64,000 nt of DNA from Paraspadella gotoi. Taxonomy: Eukaryota; Chaetognatha. The notes beneath the pieces were generated by a model. The model did not search any database. It was not told the origin of the DNA and saw nothing but the letters and a program-made list of their open reading frames with translations. Numbering within the stretch: position 1 is the first letter of the stretch; the number at the start of each line of letters is the position of its first letter. The translations under genes and the position numbers were made by a program. The DNA is taken from assembly GCA_051294375.1 (NCBI GenBank), contig CM119263.1, forward strand, positions 29,443,134-29,507,133, read 5' to 3'. This document shows positions 20,901 through 30,502 of this stretch, one piece after another.

Positions 20901-22017
20901 TGAGAGACTTGGACAACTTCTCCCCCGAGCGTTTGCAATATTCGATGGGAATAGAAATTCCTTCTGTTCCACAGGACATAACAACTTGGCAAGAATACGT
21001 GCAAATTCTTGAGGACGAAATCTCTAAATTATCTTAGGAAATTTGACAGTTAGACTTAGCGTTTATTAGTTTATTTCGAATTCGCTGGGATAGAAATTAT
21101 CTCGTTTAAAAATAAACTTGTTTTAANNNNNNNNNNTGGCAAGAATACGTGCAAATTCTTGAGGACGAAATCTCAAAATTATCTTAGGAAATTTGACAGT
21201 TAGACTTAGCGTTTGTTAGTTTATTTCGAATTCGCTGGGATGGAAATTATCTCGTTTAAAAATAAACTTGTTTTAAATCAAATTATTTGTATTTTCTTTC
21301 AAAAGGGGTTCTTGAAAGCTAAGCTATTTCGGATTGTATATATTTCACATCACGAGCTACAGAAAAAATAAGAATGAAAACCTTTCGTGTTGATCGATGT
21401 TATTTCGCGGTTTTTTTTCGCGTCCCACACTTTGACGGTTTTATCCCCACTTGCGGTGGTCAACAGATCAGGGTTCAACGGATGCCATGACAACTGATCC
21501 ACGCTGTCCGCGTGACCTGAGGGTAGCGACCCAAGGAGCACAGGAGGGGCAGGGGGGGGGGAGGGCAGTGGTGTTCACTTTAACCTAACCTTAAATCTAA
21601 AAAGGTTTCAAGCCCACTATAAAAACTCGTTCATGCCTCCTAACCTCTAAAGGTGCACTCCTTAGCGAGTCTGCACGTCTCCTCGTTGAGAGTGAAGCTG
21701 GTAACGGTCTTATCGTAGGAGCCCGAAGCGAGGCGCCGACCGTCGCAGCTCCAGCCGACCGAATGGACTTTGGCCGAGTGGGCGGGGTATTCCTTTGCTT
21801 TGGAGGAGCACTTGGCGAAGTGGCCTTGGGGATGGAATGGAGCATGACCAGGCCAGTTTAAATAATAACTTCGGTCATAATTTTGAATAAAATTAACTAA
21901 CGAATTGGTTAAATTCTGGGTCGAATGCTCATCGCCGTCGTTACCTTTGAGATTGTCAACCTCAGCGTCGAAAGGTGACCAAGCGCCCGCCAGAGATTTG
22001 GCCACAACCGGCGCCAT
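17986..22017 (-). CDS. THOC3: THO complex subunit 3, WD40 protein
   Basis: THOC3 (yeast Tex1) is a WD40 beta-propeller of the THO/TREX complex that couples transcription to mRNA export in the nucleus. Exons read right to left: a short N-terminus (ATG 22017), GHFAKCSSKAKEYPAHSAK and VGWSCDGRRLASGSYDKT (about 21830-21645), HADSVDQLSWHPLNPD (about 21520-21382), NINICWSPDGNNIAVGNKDD (about 18815-18690), NCICIKFDPTGKHFATGSAD (about 18440-18280), and SPTFTVAWHPNKYLLAFACE ending YGVTADS (stop 17986). These align block for block with the human protein. Intron 3 (about 18,820-21,380) is unusually long and contains a plus-strand gene and two assembly gaps. The intron after DNLK (about 21830-21947) happens to stay in frame, so a naive translation would wrongly retain it. 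Confidence 0.94.
19207..19491 (+). CDS. Possible first exon or small ORF of a nested plus-strand gene
   Basis: An uninterrupted 94-codon frame starts MRFGAKCAFCYRDLNING and ends SGEDYR-stop. It sits inside THOC3 intron 3 on the opposite strand. The early part has a CxxC pair (KCAFCYRD) and a hydrophobic stretch (SPLVFGAVTYGVTAKYAI). It could be the 5' exon of the gene whose 3' exons lie at 20079-21037, spliced before its stop, or a separate small gene, or chance. I recognise no family. Confidence 0.35.
   Translation: MRFGAKCAFCYRDLNINGHIETQLHKMNVEVTTFSSSLAKNVIKSPLVFGAVTYGVTAKYAIDRCAFGTRFGRTHSSVETTSFLQARMSGEDYR
20079..21037 (+). CDS. Nested plus-strand gene of unknown function, 3' exons
   Basis: Two well-spliced exons lie inside THOC3 intron 3. 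Exon 20079-20269 encodes WELTGALTLYDSRLSS, then NWSLALVCKKLRNVAFALVG and GFSLDITGMAIRG. Exon 20877-21037 encodes GIYTDWENLRDLDNFSPERL and ends with EDEISKLS-stop. The donor (G/GTTAAA at 20270) and acceptor (TTTTTTCAG before 20877) keep the frame, G plus GA giving Gly. The protein is not recognised; there are no obvious membrane or repeat features. Upstream exons are uncertain; a GC-rich block at 19727-20010 is open in several frames on both strands and may hold one. The intron carries a copy of the dispersed repeat and a gap flanked by duplicated sequence. The 3' half of the last exon is duplicated after a second gap (21137 on), which looks like an assembly artefact. Confidence 0.55.
20271..20480 (+). 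repeat. Dispersed repeat copy A (introner-like family)
   Basis: The segment shares GCAACTTAAGTCACTTTT, CGGTCGGTC, TTGCTCATTTGTTAA, AAGCGACTACT and AAATGCGGC blocks, in order, with copies at 24065-24230 (reverse) and 48403-48690. It starts immediately after the splice donor of the nested gene's intron and contains a 12-bp palindrome AGTTGCGCAACT (20297-20308). Its middle differs from the other two copies. Confidence 0.6.
20385..20820. other. Duplicated sequence around a 10-N gap (probable allelic overlap)
   Basis: The N run is 20621-20630. Sequence after it, from TTGCTCATTTGTTAAGATA onward, repeats sequence before it (from about 20357) with a few substitutions and one deletion. The two sides look like alleles, or overlapping contig ends, joined without merging. 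Confidence 0.75.
20984..21285. other. Duplicated gene 3' end around a second 10-N gap
   Basis: The N run is 21127-21136. Before it, 20984-21126 holds the end of the nested gene and its 3' flank. After it, 21137-21277 repeats the same 140 bp with about three substitutions. This matches two alleles of one locus placed in tandem rather than a real duplication. Confidence 0.8.
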
Positions 22018-22342
22018 CACACTTTTGTCAAACTCAGATCTAAATAACTGAAGGCCAAACGATTTTGTTTTTATTTTTCATAAATCACTTGAACGTTCTC
22101 AATATTTCTAAAACGCCACAATATTTTCTGAAATGAAAAAATTGAAGCAAAAAAGTAGCCAAGTACTTTTCTTTCACTTTTCAAGTTTTTTTTTCCTTTT
22201 AATTCAAAAAAATTCAAATTCCGAAATTTATCGCTAGAAAGTTTAAACAAAACTAATACGTGACAAAATCTCGACCGCAATTCGGGAACAACATTTCTTC
22301 TCCTTTTAATCTACGTCTTCGTCGGGACGACGACTTCGAAAT

Positions 22343-24285
22343 TTAGCCCCGTGAAGCGACGGTCACTTGCCAGACGCGGATCAGGTGATCCCTGTAGCCT
22401 GAAATTAATAAAATAAACAAAATATTAAACAAGACCTAATAAACTACAAAAAGAATTGAAGAAAAGATCGAGACTAACCGGCGAAGAGCGTCTGTCCGTC
22501 GGCAGACCAAGCGAGCGAGAGGCACTCGGGCGCCTCCGCCTTCGTCGACGTCGACAGAACTTCCGGTTTGAGTTCGTCCACGATGATTTTGCCTTCGAGA
22601 TCCCAGATCTTGATGGAGGGACCTGAGGGTAAGGAAAAAGGGTAAGTTAGTGACTGAAAAAAATAAGTAAAAGAAAATAAGGCGCTGTGGCGAATCCTAA
22701 ATTCGCCTCCAGTATAGCATGGTGAAACTCAGCTCGTCCCATTGGCTTGGACAGCCAAGTAGTCGTGAGTTCCGGGTTCAATCTCCTCACGGTCACGCTG
22801 GTTAGAGTGTGATGGTGTCGGCATAAACACGCCAGTGACATGAGATGGTCACTGCAGGCCCAAAGCCCTGAGCGCCAGCTGTCTGAAGATGCCTCACACC
22901 CCAGGCATCGCACATGTCCCCCCGTTGCCATAGCGCCCCCTTTACCAGTGGCGGCGCAAAGCCAGTATCGGTTGGGCGAGAAGGTGAGGGCGTTGATGAT
23001 GTCTCCGCCGCCGTCGAGGGTGTAGAGGTGCTTTCCCTCGTGGAGATCCCACAACATCGCCTTGCCGTCTTTGCCTCCAGAGGCGCAGAGGGAACCGTCG
23101 GGCGAGACGGTGACGGTGCTCAGGAACCCAGCATGTCCGATGTGGTTCGTCTTCAACTTGCAGTTAGTCAGGTTCCAAACCTTAAGGGGAGGTTTTAAAT
23201 AATGTATCAATTCCATAGTCTTTTTTACTTGAATCACAACCATTAACACAACTCCAGCTTCACCTTGACGAGTTTATCCCAGCCGCAGGAAACGATAATG
23301 GGGTTGGTGTTGGTTGGCGAGAACCGGACGCAGGAGACCCACTCGGAGTGACCCTCCTCTTGGATGGTGTACTTGCAGACGCCCAGGGTGTTCCACAGCT
23401 TGATGGTACGATCGCGAGAGCCAGACACGATTTGTCTGATGAGAGAGAGCAAAAGATCAAATCAGGCGGTCAATTTCAATACCGGTCAGAAGAGAGGTTG
23501 AAAATTCTTCAAACCTTTTTATACCGTATACAAACGAAGTTAATTTGTTTTCTTATCCGGTTTGTTAATTTATTACTTAGTATATATATAAACTTTTTAA
23601 ATTGTTAAAACACACATGTATATATAAACTTAAATATTTGACCCCCAACCTGTTGTCGGCCGAGAAGGCGACGGACAAGACGTCTTTGGTGTGGCCGACG
23701 AAACGACGAGTCGTCGTGCCCATCGTCAAATCCCAGAGGCGAAGAGTCGAATCCCAGGATCCAGAGAGGGCGAACTGCCCGTCCGATGAAAGGACGATGT
23801 CGGAGACGAAATGACCGTGACCCTGTTTGCGTGGGGGGGGAGGAAAGGAGAATGAGGTCAAATTTCAAACATAAACCCAATGGACTCTTTCGACGTAAAA
23901 ACCCCGGTTGCAGACCCGCCCACCTTGAGCGCCTTGTGGGCGACGCCGTAGTTGGCGTCGTCCTTTGTCAACTTCCAAATGATGATCGACTTGTCTCTGG
24001 AAGACGACAGGATCATGTCTGGGAACATGGGCGTCGTCGCGATTTGGGTCACCCACCTTAAAAGAAAACAAGGAACGGTTATTCCAAGGTGTTGCGCCGC
24101 ATTACTTTTTTTTTACTTATCATTAAAAACAAAAGGCGGCGCCAGTAGTCGTTTAGATTTGATTTTTAACAAATGAGCAACAAACTATAAGCAAGTTATA
24201 AGCGTTTTTAACGTAAGTGGGACGGACCGAAAACTCACCCGTTGTGCCCCTTCAAGGTGCCGCGAAGAGTAAGTTGTTCCGTCAT
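22343..24285 (-). CDS. RACK1: Receptor for activated C kinase 1 (40S ribosome WD40 scaffold)
   Basis: RACK1 is a seven-blade WD40 scaffold on the 40S ribosomal head that recruits PKC and other signalling proteins. The start is the ATG at 24285 ([16 protein letters not shown]). Further exons read [87 protein letters not shown] and [16 protein letters not shown], ending [11 protein letters not shown] (stop 22343). Homology covers the whole length. Intron 1 (24057-24238) is almost entirely a dispersed repeat. The intron after CAATG (about 22625-22947) is mostly a tRNA-like element. A canonical acceptor (CTTTTTTTTCGCAG) lies 36 nt upstream of the ATG with no good donor before it, so the leader may be trans-spliced or have a 5' UTR intron. 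EIF6 lies 295 bp upstream on the same strand. Confidence 0.97.
22690..22940 (+). mobile_element. tRNA-derived SINE-like element in a RACK1 intron
   Basis: The plus strand shows a tRNA-like segment at about 22732-22800 with an A-box-like TGGCTTGGACAG and a B-box-like GGTTCAATCTC (22775-22785). A GC-rich tail follows, including the hairpin GATGCCT-cacacccc-AGGCATC. The sequence is unrelated to RACK1, lies entirely inside one intron, and runs opposite to the gene. Its exact ends and duplications are not resolved. Confidence 0.5.
24065..24230 (-). repeat. Dispersed repeat copy B, filling RACK1 intron 1
   Basis: Read on the minus strand, this copy matches 48455-48680 closely. Shared blocks include AACGCTTATAACTTG, TATAGTTTGTTGCTC, CGACTACTGGCGCCGCC, GTAATGCGGCGCA and CTTGGAATAACCGTTCCTTG. 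It lacks about 30 bp present in copy C. The intron it occupies is 182 nt (24057-24238), so little non-repeat intron is left. Confidence 0.85.
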
Positions 24286-24493
24286 GGCCTAAGAATTTTT
24301 CTTAAACTTTTCAATTTAAATCTGCGAAAAAAAAGATGGAAAACCGCGACGACGGTGAAAAAAAAAATTATTAAAACATCGGAAACATAATAAATCACGT
24401 GAACGACGAAAAAAAAAACATTATTTCAATTTCAATTCGTTTTTTTAATAAACAAAACAAATAAACCCGAACTCGCATAAAAACTCATCATTT

Positions 24494-24497
<4 letters not shown>

Positions 24498-24560
<63 letters not shown>
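24498..24560. repeat. (TC)n microsatellite
   Basis: About 30 TC dinucleotides lie just 3' of the EIF6 stop codon; on the transcribed strand this is a GA run. Confidence 0.95.
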
Positions 24561-24579
24561 AACATTTCCGTGGACTCGA

Positions 24580-25614
24580 TCACGTCATCGTCTCGATGAG
24601 AGAGTCTCTCATATGCGCGGCGATCGCCGTCGGGTTGGGGTCGCTCAGCTTGAAGAGCTTCTCGATGAAGGAGACTTCGGTGGCGGTGGTGTCGAGGCCG
24701 CAGAAGGCGCACCAATCGTTGACGATCATCCCGGCGCCGATGACGTCCGATCCGCGGTTCACGGTGCCCGCCGCGATGGGGATCTTATGGGGGGAAAGGG
24801 GAAAAAAGAGAAGAGATTATTTAATTTTATCCCAAAAAATTGTTTATGATATCTTCAAATTGATTAAAACAGGGAAAGACGGTAAACTAGTTTTGCACAA
24901 AAACATTGACTTAATACCTGCAGTAAGGAGGAGAGCTCTTCTTGGTCTTGAATGGACGTTTTTGGATGAACCAATCCTCCTTGATTGGAGAGGGAACTGT
25001 ACGAACCGACCAAGAGATTTCCGGCGATGGTGTGACGGAAAACCTCAACTGTTAATGTTAAAAATGAAAATTATTATCATAATGAATGCGTATTAGATAA
25101 AACGGTGGTTATAAAAAGCCTCCGTTACCCTTAAGCGTGTCGGCGATGATTTCCTCCGTTTCTCGATCCAAATCCGGATGCACCAACGCCACGTAGTCGT
25201 TGCAGGTGATGACGTTGCCAAGCGCCGAGAGCCGTTCCTCCACCCGTTGGATATTCACCGCCTCCGGAAGAGAGTTACGGATGTGCTGCAGCTCTTGGTC
25301 CGTCGTGCTGTTGGGCAAGAGCAGGCCGTGACGGTTGCCAACGCACATGCGTCCTGGAGAGGTTGAAATGGACAGGAAAGAGTGATAGTGAAAAGAATAA
25401 CACTCCTCCCCCCACACCCAATTTCAAGTGACTCACCGATTATCCTGCAGCCGGCGATGGAGGTGTGGACGACGGGCATAACCTCCCCCAATTCTCCTTC
25501 GAAGACGGAATAAAAGTTTTCCGATCCTCCGATGGAGATGAGGCAGTAAGAGTTGGTCAGAAGGGAGAACACGCCCACCTCGTTGTTGTTTTCGAAGGAA
25601 ACGCGGACGGCCAT
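24580..25614 (-). CDS. EIF6: Eukaryotic translation initiation factor 6
   Basis: eIF6 binds the 60S subunit, is needed for its biogenesis and blocks premature 60S-40S joining. Four exons read [20 protein letters not shown] (ATG 25614), [40 protein letters not shown] with [20 protein letters not shown], and [20 protein letters not shown] ending [10 protein letters not shown] (stop 24580). The length (about 245 residues) and the five-fold repeated fold elements match the family, including [10 protein letters not shown]. It sits between RPS11 (275 bp upstream) and RACK1 (295 bp downstream), all on one strand. RACK1-bound PKC is reported to phosphorylate eIF6 and release it from 60S, so the adjacency is functionally suggestive. 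Confidence 0.97.
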
Positions 25615-25888
25615 GATTAACGCAGGATGCTCTTTTGTTGTTGTTGTAAATTAAAAAAGTTAAATTCAAATAAAACCGCGTCAAGGCGTCTCCCCTGTTG
25701 TATAAAACGGTCAAGTTTTACAGAAAAGAATATTTTTTTTTGTTTTAAGAATTAAAATATTTTAAATTGAACTGGAATTAAAAACTCGAAACATTTAATA
25801 TTTTTTCAAAAGTTCAAAAAACAAGATGGCAAAGATGAAGGAAGATGTTGTTCTTTTCTTTGCTTTCCGAAGTCTCCGCAAGAGGGAC

Positions 25889-26593
25889 TCAAAATTTCTT
25901 GAACTGCTTCTTGGCGGCGGCGCTCTTCGTCACTTTGATGACGTTGAATCGGACCGTCTTGGAGAGGGGACGGCACTCGCCCACAGTGACCGTGTCGCCT
26001 GGAAAACGAAAAGTATATTATATTATGACAATTATTACAAAAATATTACAAGTACGTCAGAGTCAATCGTTGATCAAAAATTGAAACGCAAAGACTCACC
26101 GATGGCGATGTCGCGGAAACAGGGGGAAACGTGGGCAGAGATGTTCTTATGTCTCTTCTCGAATCGCTTGTACTTCCTATAAGAAAAAATATCATAAATA
26201 TATTACTTAACAAACAAGAATGAACACTGTTTTCGTGCCTAATGTAGTGCAAGTAGTCTCTCCGGATGACGAGAGTGCGTTGCATCTTGAGCTTCTGCAC
26301 GACGCCGGACAGGATTCGGCCTCGAATCTGCACCATTCCGGTGAAGGGGCATTTCTTGTCGATGTAGTTCCCTTCCTTCGCTTCCATCGGGGTCTTGAAC
26401 CCGAGACCCACGTTTTTCACATAGCGGATCTTGAGGGAAGAGAAGAAAAGTATAAAATAATAAATATGAGTTAACAATGATTAATAAATCGAAAACATAC
26501 CTTTTTCGCTTTGTTGCCGGCGATCAAAGTCGCCTTCGAGTTTAAGAAAACGTTTTTCTGCTTCTGGAAAGCTCTTTCCGTCTGATCCGCCAT
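25889..26593 (-). CDS. RPS11: 40S ribosomal protein S11 (uS17)
   Basis: This is a universal small-subunit protein that binds 18S rRNA. Four exons read [20 protein letters not shown] (ATG 26593), [20 protein letters not shown] with [17 protein letters not shown] and [35 protein letters not shown], and [20 protein letters not shown] ending KKQFKKF (stop 25889). The whole protein aligns with animal RPS11. Introns are short (about 60-100 nt); I looked for C/D-box snoRNAs in them and saw none convincing. The gene lies 201 bp upstream of the WASHC5 stop in the same-strand array. Confidence 0.97.
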
Positions 26594-26793
26594 CTTGAAT
26601 TAATTCTTATCTAAATTTTTGAATTTCTAAAATCGTAGAGAAAAAAATTATCGGAATTGAAAATCCAACGTCACCGAAGAGATCAACTTGACAAAAAAAG
26701 ATTCAACAATAATTGATAATCAGATTTAAAGACTAGAAAGTGAAACAAAGATAATAGTGAAATTGGAAATAATTTGGAACGAGTCGTAGGAAG

Positions 26794-29700
26794 TCAAGGC
26801 GTGGCTCCCATCTGATACTCGTCGAGGATGTAGCTGGGAATGTGGGCCTCGATCGTCTTTCTCGGCTGCTTGGTAAAACTCAAGTATTGTTCGAAAAACA
26901 CTAACAAATTAAAAGCCTCCGGAGGAAAGCTCGTCACAGACGCCGAAGCGAGAGCTTCCGTAATTTTGCAAAGGTGGGAGCCAAGCAGAGACAAGCAATC
27001 GACCGTGTTTTGCGAGTGAAACTGCTTGAGAAGGGTGACAATGCCCACGACGAAGGCGGAGCCGTCAACGGACACGCCCCCTTCCGATTTTTTGCTGGTG
27101 AGGCATCCCACCTTCTTCATATACTGCAGCTTCGTCAACTGGGATAGAATGAGCAGAAAACAAAAGAGCGGAATGTGAGGCAGAGGCTTCGCCGTCACGT
27201 ATATTTTGGTTAGAGGGTCGTTGATCCCCACGGCCTCCAAGTAGGTCGTCAAGTCGTAGAGAAGGTCGTTCTCTTCCTTGTCGGCGCCGGCGCCGGGGTA
27301 AGGGTGGGACGATGGATCCTTGTAGTGCGCCTCCACGTCCAGCAGCAAGGCCTGGTTGAAGTTGGAGATCGCGGAGGCGAGAAACTTGGAGTCGAACTTG
27401 GCGGAAGTGTTGAGCTCGTGGGATATTTGGCGCCGAAGCAGCTGAATCTGCCCGATGGCCATGACTTGTGCAACGAGGGACGGCCATTGCTTGGAGGCTT
27501 TGCCGATGGCATGCTGACATTTCGTCGGCTCCGGGGAATCGCTCAGTACCGCGAAAATTTCCGTCCAGAGTTTGGAGTTGACGACGTTTCTGGAAAAGCG
27601 TTGGACGAATTTCTGGAGAGCCTCCACCAACATGAAGCAGTAGAGTTCGTCCAAGCCTTTAAGACCGAAAACCCCGACTCCTTTTTGGATCATTTGAAAA
27701 AGCTTGGCGTTGGCCAATTCGGCTTTAGTCTTGTAATCGTACCAAGCTTTCATCTGGTCCAGGTAGATGGTTTGTTTCGGATTGGTGATCCTCAAAATCT
27801 CTCTGGCTAATCTTCCCATGAAAGTCACGGATTCTCCGTCCGTCGGCGGAAACTGAGGAATGGGGATGTTTTTGTTCCAATATTGGGATTCCCAGGCGTA
27901 GACTTTTTCCCGCAAGAAAGTATTTGACTCTTGTTGGACGGAAAAACTGATGACTCGGGACAATTCTTCCTGCCAAATTTTGAGTCCATTGATGTTGATG
28001 TAGTCTTGGATGTACTCGAATGATCTGCGGAATCCTTCCATCACGTCGCCGAGCGACTGCAGCTTTTGAATCAGCAAATAATTGATCGGAGCGGAGGTCT
28101 TCACGTTGAAAGCATTCAATCCGTTGTGCAAGGCGGTGGCCACCTGGTTGACCAGCTCCTTTCTGATCCCGTCCTCCAACAACTGCTTGGGGTCAAGCTT
28201 GATGATCCCGACCAACGTGGTCTTCATCATGAGGATGCCTTCCGTGAAGACGGAGATGCTTCTCGTCAGTCGCGCCACTTCCCTTCTTTCGTCCAGCTGC
28301 GCGAATTCCTTCAACTTGTCCTTGTCAAGTCGAGTCGGGACTTCCTTGATGCGAACCGTTTGCAATTTGATGATGGACGCCAAATTGATGAACATGGTTT
28401 CGGGAATGATTTGCAACACTTTGCGGACGTAGGAAACCAATTCTCCGGAATAGTAATGACTAACGGAGGCGAGATCTTCGCTGTTGGCTTGGTTGATTCT
28501 GAACAGAGGCAAATCCAAAGCAGAGGCTTGCTTTAAGAACGTAGCTCTCAACTTGGTGACCGAGGCTGGATCTGCTTTTATCCTGGATTGCATGATGGGA
28601 GTGAAATGACCGTCCATTATTTCCCACGCGTAGGAGAGATCGCCGATGACTTGCATCAGTATCAGATTCTCCTCTTTAATATTTATGGTTCGCAGCATTT
28701 CGTGCAGAATGTCTCGAGTTTCGGCGAGAAATTGCTTCACTTGTAAATTGCTCTCGATCTGATGATATTCTTGCACGTCTTCCAAGGCTTGCATGAGTTG
28801 AATTATTTGCCGTCCAGCGGCCGTAGAATTGACGTAATTTAAGCCGTTGATTTCCTCAGCGGTTTTAGTTAGCCAAGCTTGAAGATTCTCGTTCTTTTCT
28901 ACTCTGGTGAGCGGCTTTGTTCCCGAGAAAACGTCGGCCAGCTCCAAGCACCTCTCCTTCCCTTCAGTCTTGGCCGCGTTCCATTTTTTCTCTTTTTGTG
29001 CTAACAGCATCTTAAACATCTCCATCAGCTTAAACTCCAACTGTGCCGAGTCCAGCAACAAACGAAAAAGATCCGACAAGAGTTTTTCTCCAGCGGAATC
29101 GATCAAATCTTTGATCTGACGATATTTTTTGTTCGTTTTGCTCGTCTCCTGCGATGGCTGCGCTGTGTGAAGCATCAGCCATCTGATGGTCACGTTGCAT
29201 TCCCGTAACGTTGCCATCAATTTTGAAATGGAATCCAAGACATATTTTTCCGTTAAAACTCCTTCCTTTAGCAATTGAGTCACCGTCGGCTGCAATTTCT
29301 TCATTTTGGTGTAAAATTTCGTCACAAAGGATTTAACGTTGGAAATCTCGATGGTGTTCGCCAAGGCGGTCTTGGCTGCCTTGTAAGGCTCCCACGCCTC
29401 CACCAAGCTCATCGTGATGCCCATATAGACGCTGGCAACCCAATTGTCGGGGAAGAACTTGTCAACGATCTCTCTCATCGTCGCCGGCTCCCCGGAAAGG
29501 ACCTCCGGGGAAAAGAAGAGAGCGACGAACAACATGGCGGCCTGATTGGCCAACGCCGTGCTCCGATGTTCCGGCAGAGGGAATGATTCTATCTGATGGT
29601 ACAGATCGTCATATCTCAAGCGACCGAGGATCAACGCGAGAAATTTAGAATTGATCGGGACACGAGCGAAATACGAATCTGGATACGAGGGCGGACGACG

Positions 29701-30378
29701 AGGGGCGGCCGGATGGTTGGAGTAGTTGGTCGATCGTAGCAACTTGACTATATCGTCGAAGTTGGAGTAATCGCTCCGCCCGGATCTCGCTCCGCCTCCG
29801 CCGCCCATGTAACGATGATAGGAAACGAGAATTCTCTCTCTCACGGTGCCCGGAATGCGCATATCGATGACCAACAGCATGACGCCATAGAGGTACAACG
29901 ACTCGGCCAACAGCTGCTTGCCGTGAACGTTGTTAATGACGCTCTCCAGAGTCTGCTGGATGTAGACCCCTTCCTCGAGATCCTCCACGTAGCGGTTGAG
30001 ATCAACGACGTACTTGTGGACGCTCTCGAAGGCGAGATAAAATCGAGTTAGGATCTTGACGTGACTCTCCTTGAATTCCTCGTCCAAATCCTGCAGTTCG
30101 ACGCTGGAGGATATTTTGTGCTCATAGAATTCTGATTGGCCGAGATAAGAAAAGTCCAAGACTAAGTCTCCGTATTTCTCAGCCTCTCGAAATCCGGCCA
30201 CGTTCTTCCCGCGCGAGGCGGGACCCTCGGCGCCGTGTTTGAAGACGGGAGGGACCACTTCCGCCAGGCGGAGGAGCTCGGCGATGATGGCGTTTCCGCG
30301 GGAGACGAGGCGGAGCAGCGTCACGCCGCAGACATTGTTGTCCGCCAAGAAATCGGCGCCGCTCTGACCAGCGGCCAT
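26794..30378 (-). CDS. WASHC5: WASH complex subunit 5 (strumpellin), intronless
   Basis: Strumpellin is the large scaffold of the WASH complex, which activates Arp2/3 on endosomes for cargo sorting and fission. A single open frame of 1,194 codons runs from ATG 30378 ([20 protein letters not shown]) to the stop at 26794. Nearly full-length similarity to the human protein is visible, for example [71 protein letters not shown] and [20 protein letters not shown]. Length is close to the usual roughly 1,160 residues. There are no introns, although every other long gene here is interrupted. A CTAAC, a pyrimidine tract and AG lie just before the ATG. The N-terminal insert around residues 55-65 is extra compared with human. 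Confidence 0.97.
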   Translation of the reverse strand: MAAGQSGADFLADNNVCGVTLLRLVSRGNAIIAELLRLAEVVPPVFKHGAEGPASRGKNVAGFREAEKYGDLVLDFSYLGQSEFYEHKISSSVELQDLDEEFKESHVKILTRFYLAFESVHKYVVDLNRYVEDLEEGVYIQQTLESVINNVHGKQLLAESLYLYGVMLLVIDMRIPGTVRERILVSYHRYMGGGGGARSGRSDYSNFDDIVKLLRSTNYSNHPAAPRRPPSYPDSYFARVPINSKFLALILGRLRYDDLYHQIESFPLPEHRSTALANQAAMLFVALFFSPEVLSGEPATMREIVDKFFPDNWVASVYMGITMSLVEAWEPYKAAKTALANTIEISNVKSFVTKFYTKMKKLQPTVTQLLKEGVLTEKYVLDSISKLMATLRECNVTIRWLMLHTAQPSQETSKTNKKYRQIKDLIDSAGEKLLSDLFRLLLDSAQLEFKLMEMFKMLLAQKEKKWNAAKTEGKERCLELADVFSGTKPLTRVEKNENLQAWLTKTAEEINGLNYVNSTAAGRQIIQLMQALEDVQEYHQIESNLQVKQFLAETRDILHEMLRTINIKEENLILMQVIGDLSYAWEIMDGHFTPIMQSRIKADPASVTKLRATFLKQASALDLPLFRINQANSEDLASVSHYYSGELVSYVRKVLQIIPETMFINLASIIKLQTVRIKEVPTRLDKDKLKEFAQLDERREVARLTRSISVFTEGILMMKTTLVGIIKLDPKQLLEDGIRKELVNQVATALHNGLNAFNVKTSAPINYLLIQKLQSLGDVMEGFRRSFEYIQDYININGLKIWQEELSRVISFSVQQESNTFLREKVYAWESQYWNKNIPIPQFPPTDGESVTFMGRLAREILRITNPKQTIYLDQMKAWYDYKTKAELANAKLFQMIQKGVGVFGLKGLDELYCFMLVEALQKFVQRFSRNVVNSKLWTEIFAVLSDSPEPTKCQHAIGKASKQWPSLVAQVMAIGQIQLLRRQISHELNTSAKFDSKFLASAISNFNQALLLDVEAHYKDPSSHPYPGAGADKEENDLLYDLTTYLEAVGINDPLTKIYVTAKPLPHIPLFCFLLILSQLTKLQYMKKVGCLTSKKSEGGVSVDGSAFVVGIVTLLKQFHSQNTVDCLSLLGSHLCKITEALASASVTSFPPEAFNLLVFFEQYLSFTKQPRKTIEAHIPSYILDEYQMGATP

Positions 30379-30502
30379 CTCTTTGAAGGGCAGTAAAAAA
30401 AAAGGTCAATATGTTAGGAAAAGAGAAAATAAAATAAAAAATATAACAATAACCTTAAAATAAAAACTAAATCGAATTTAAATATATGGCAAACGCCCAT
30501 CA

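Noticed and set aside
26950-29590. Several long plus-strand frames inside WASHC5
   Set aside because: The minus-strand frame aligns end to end with strumpellin; these are antisense shadows.
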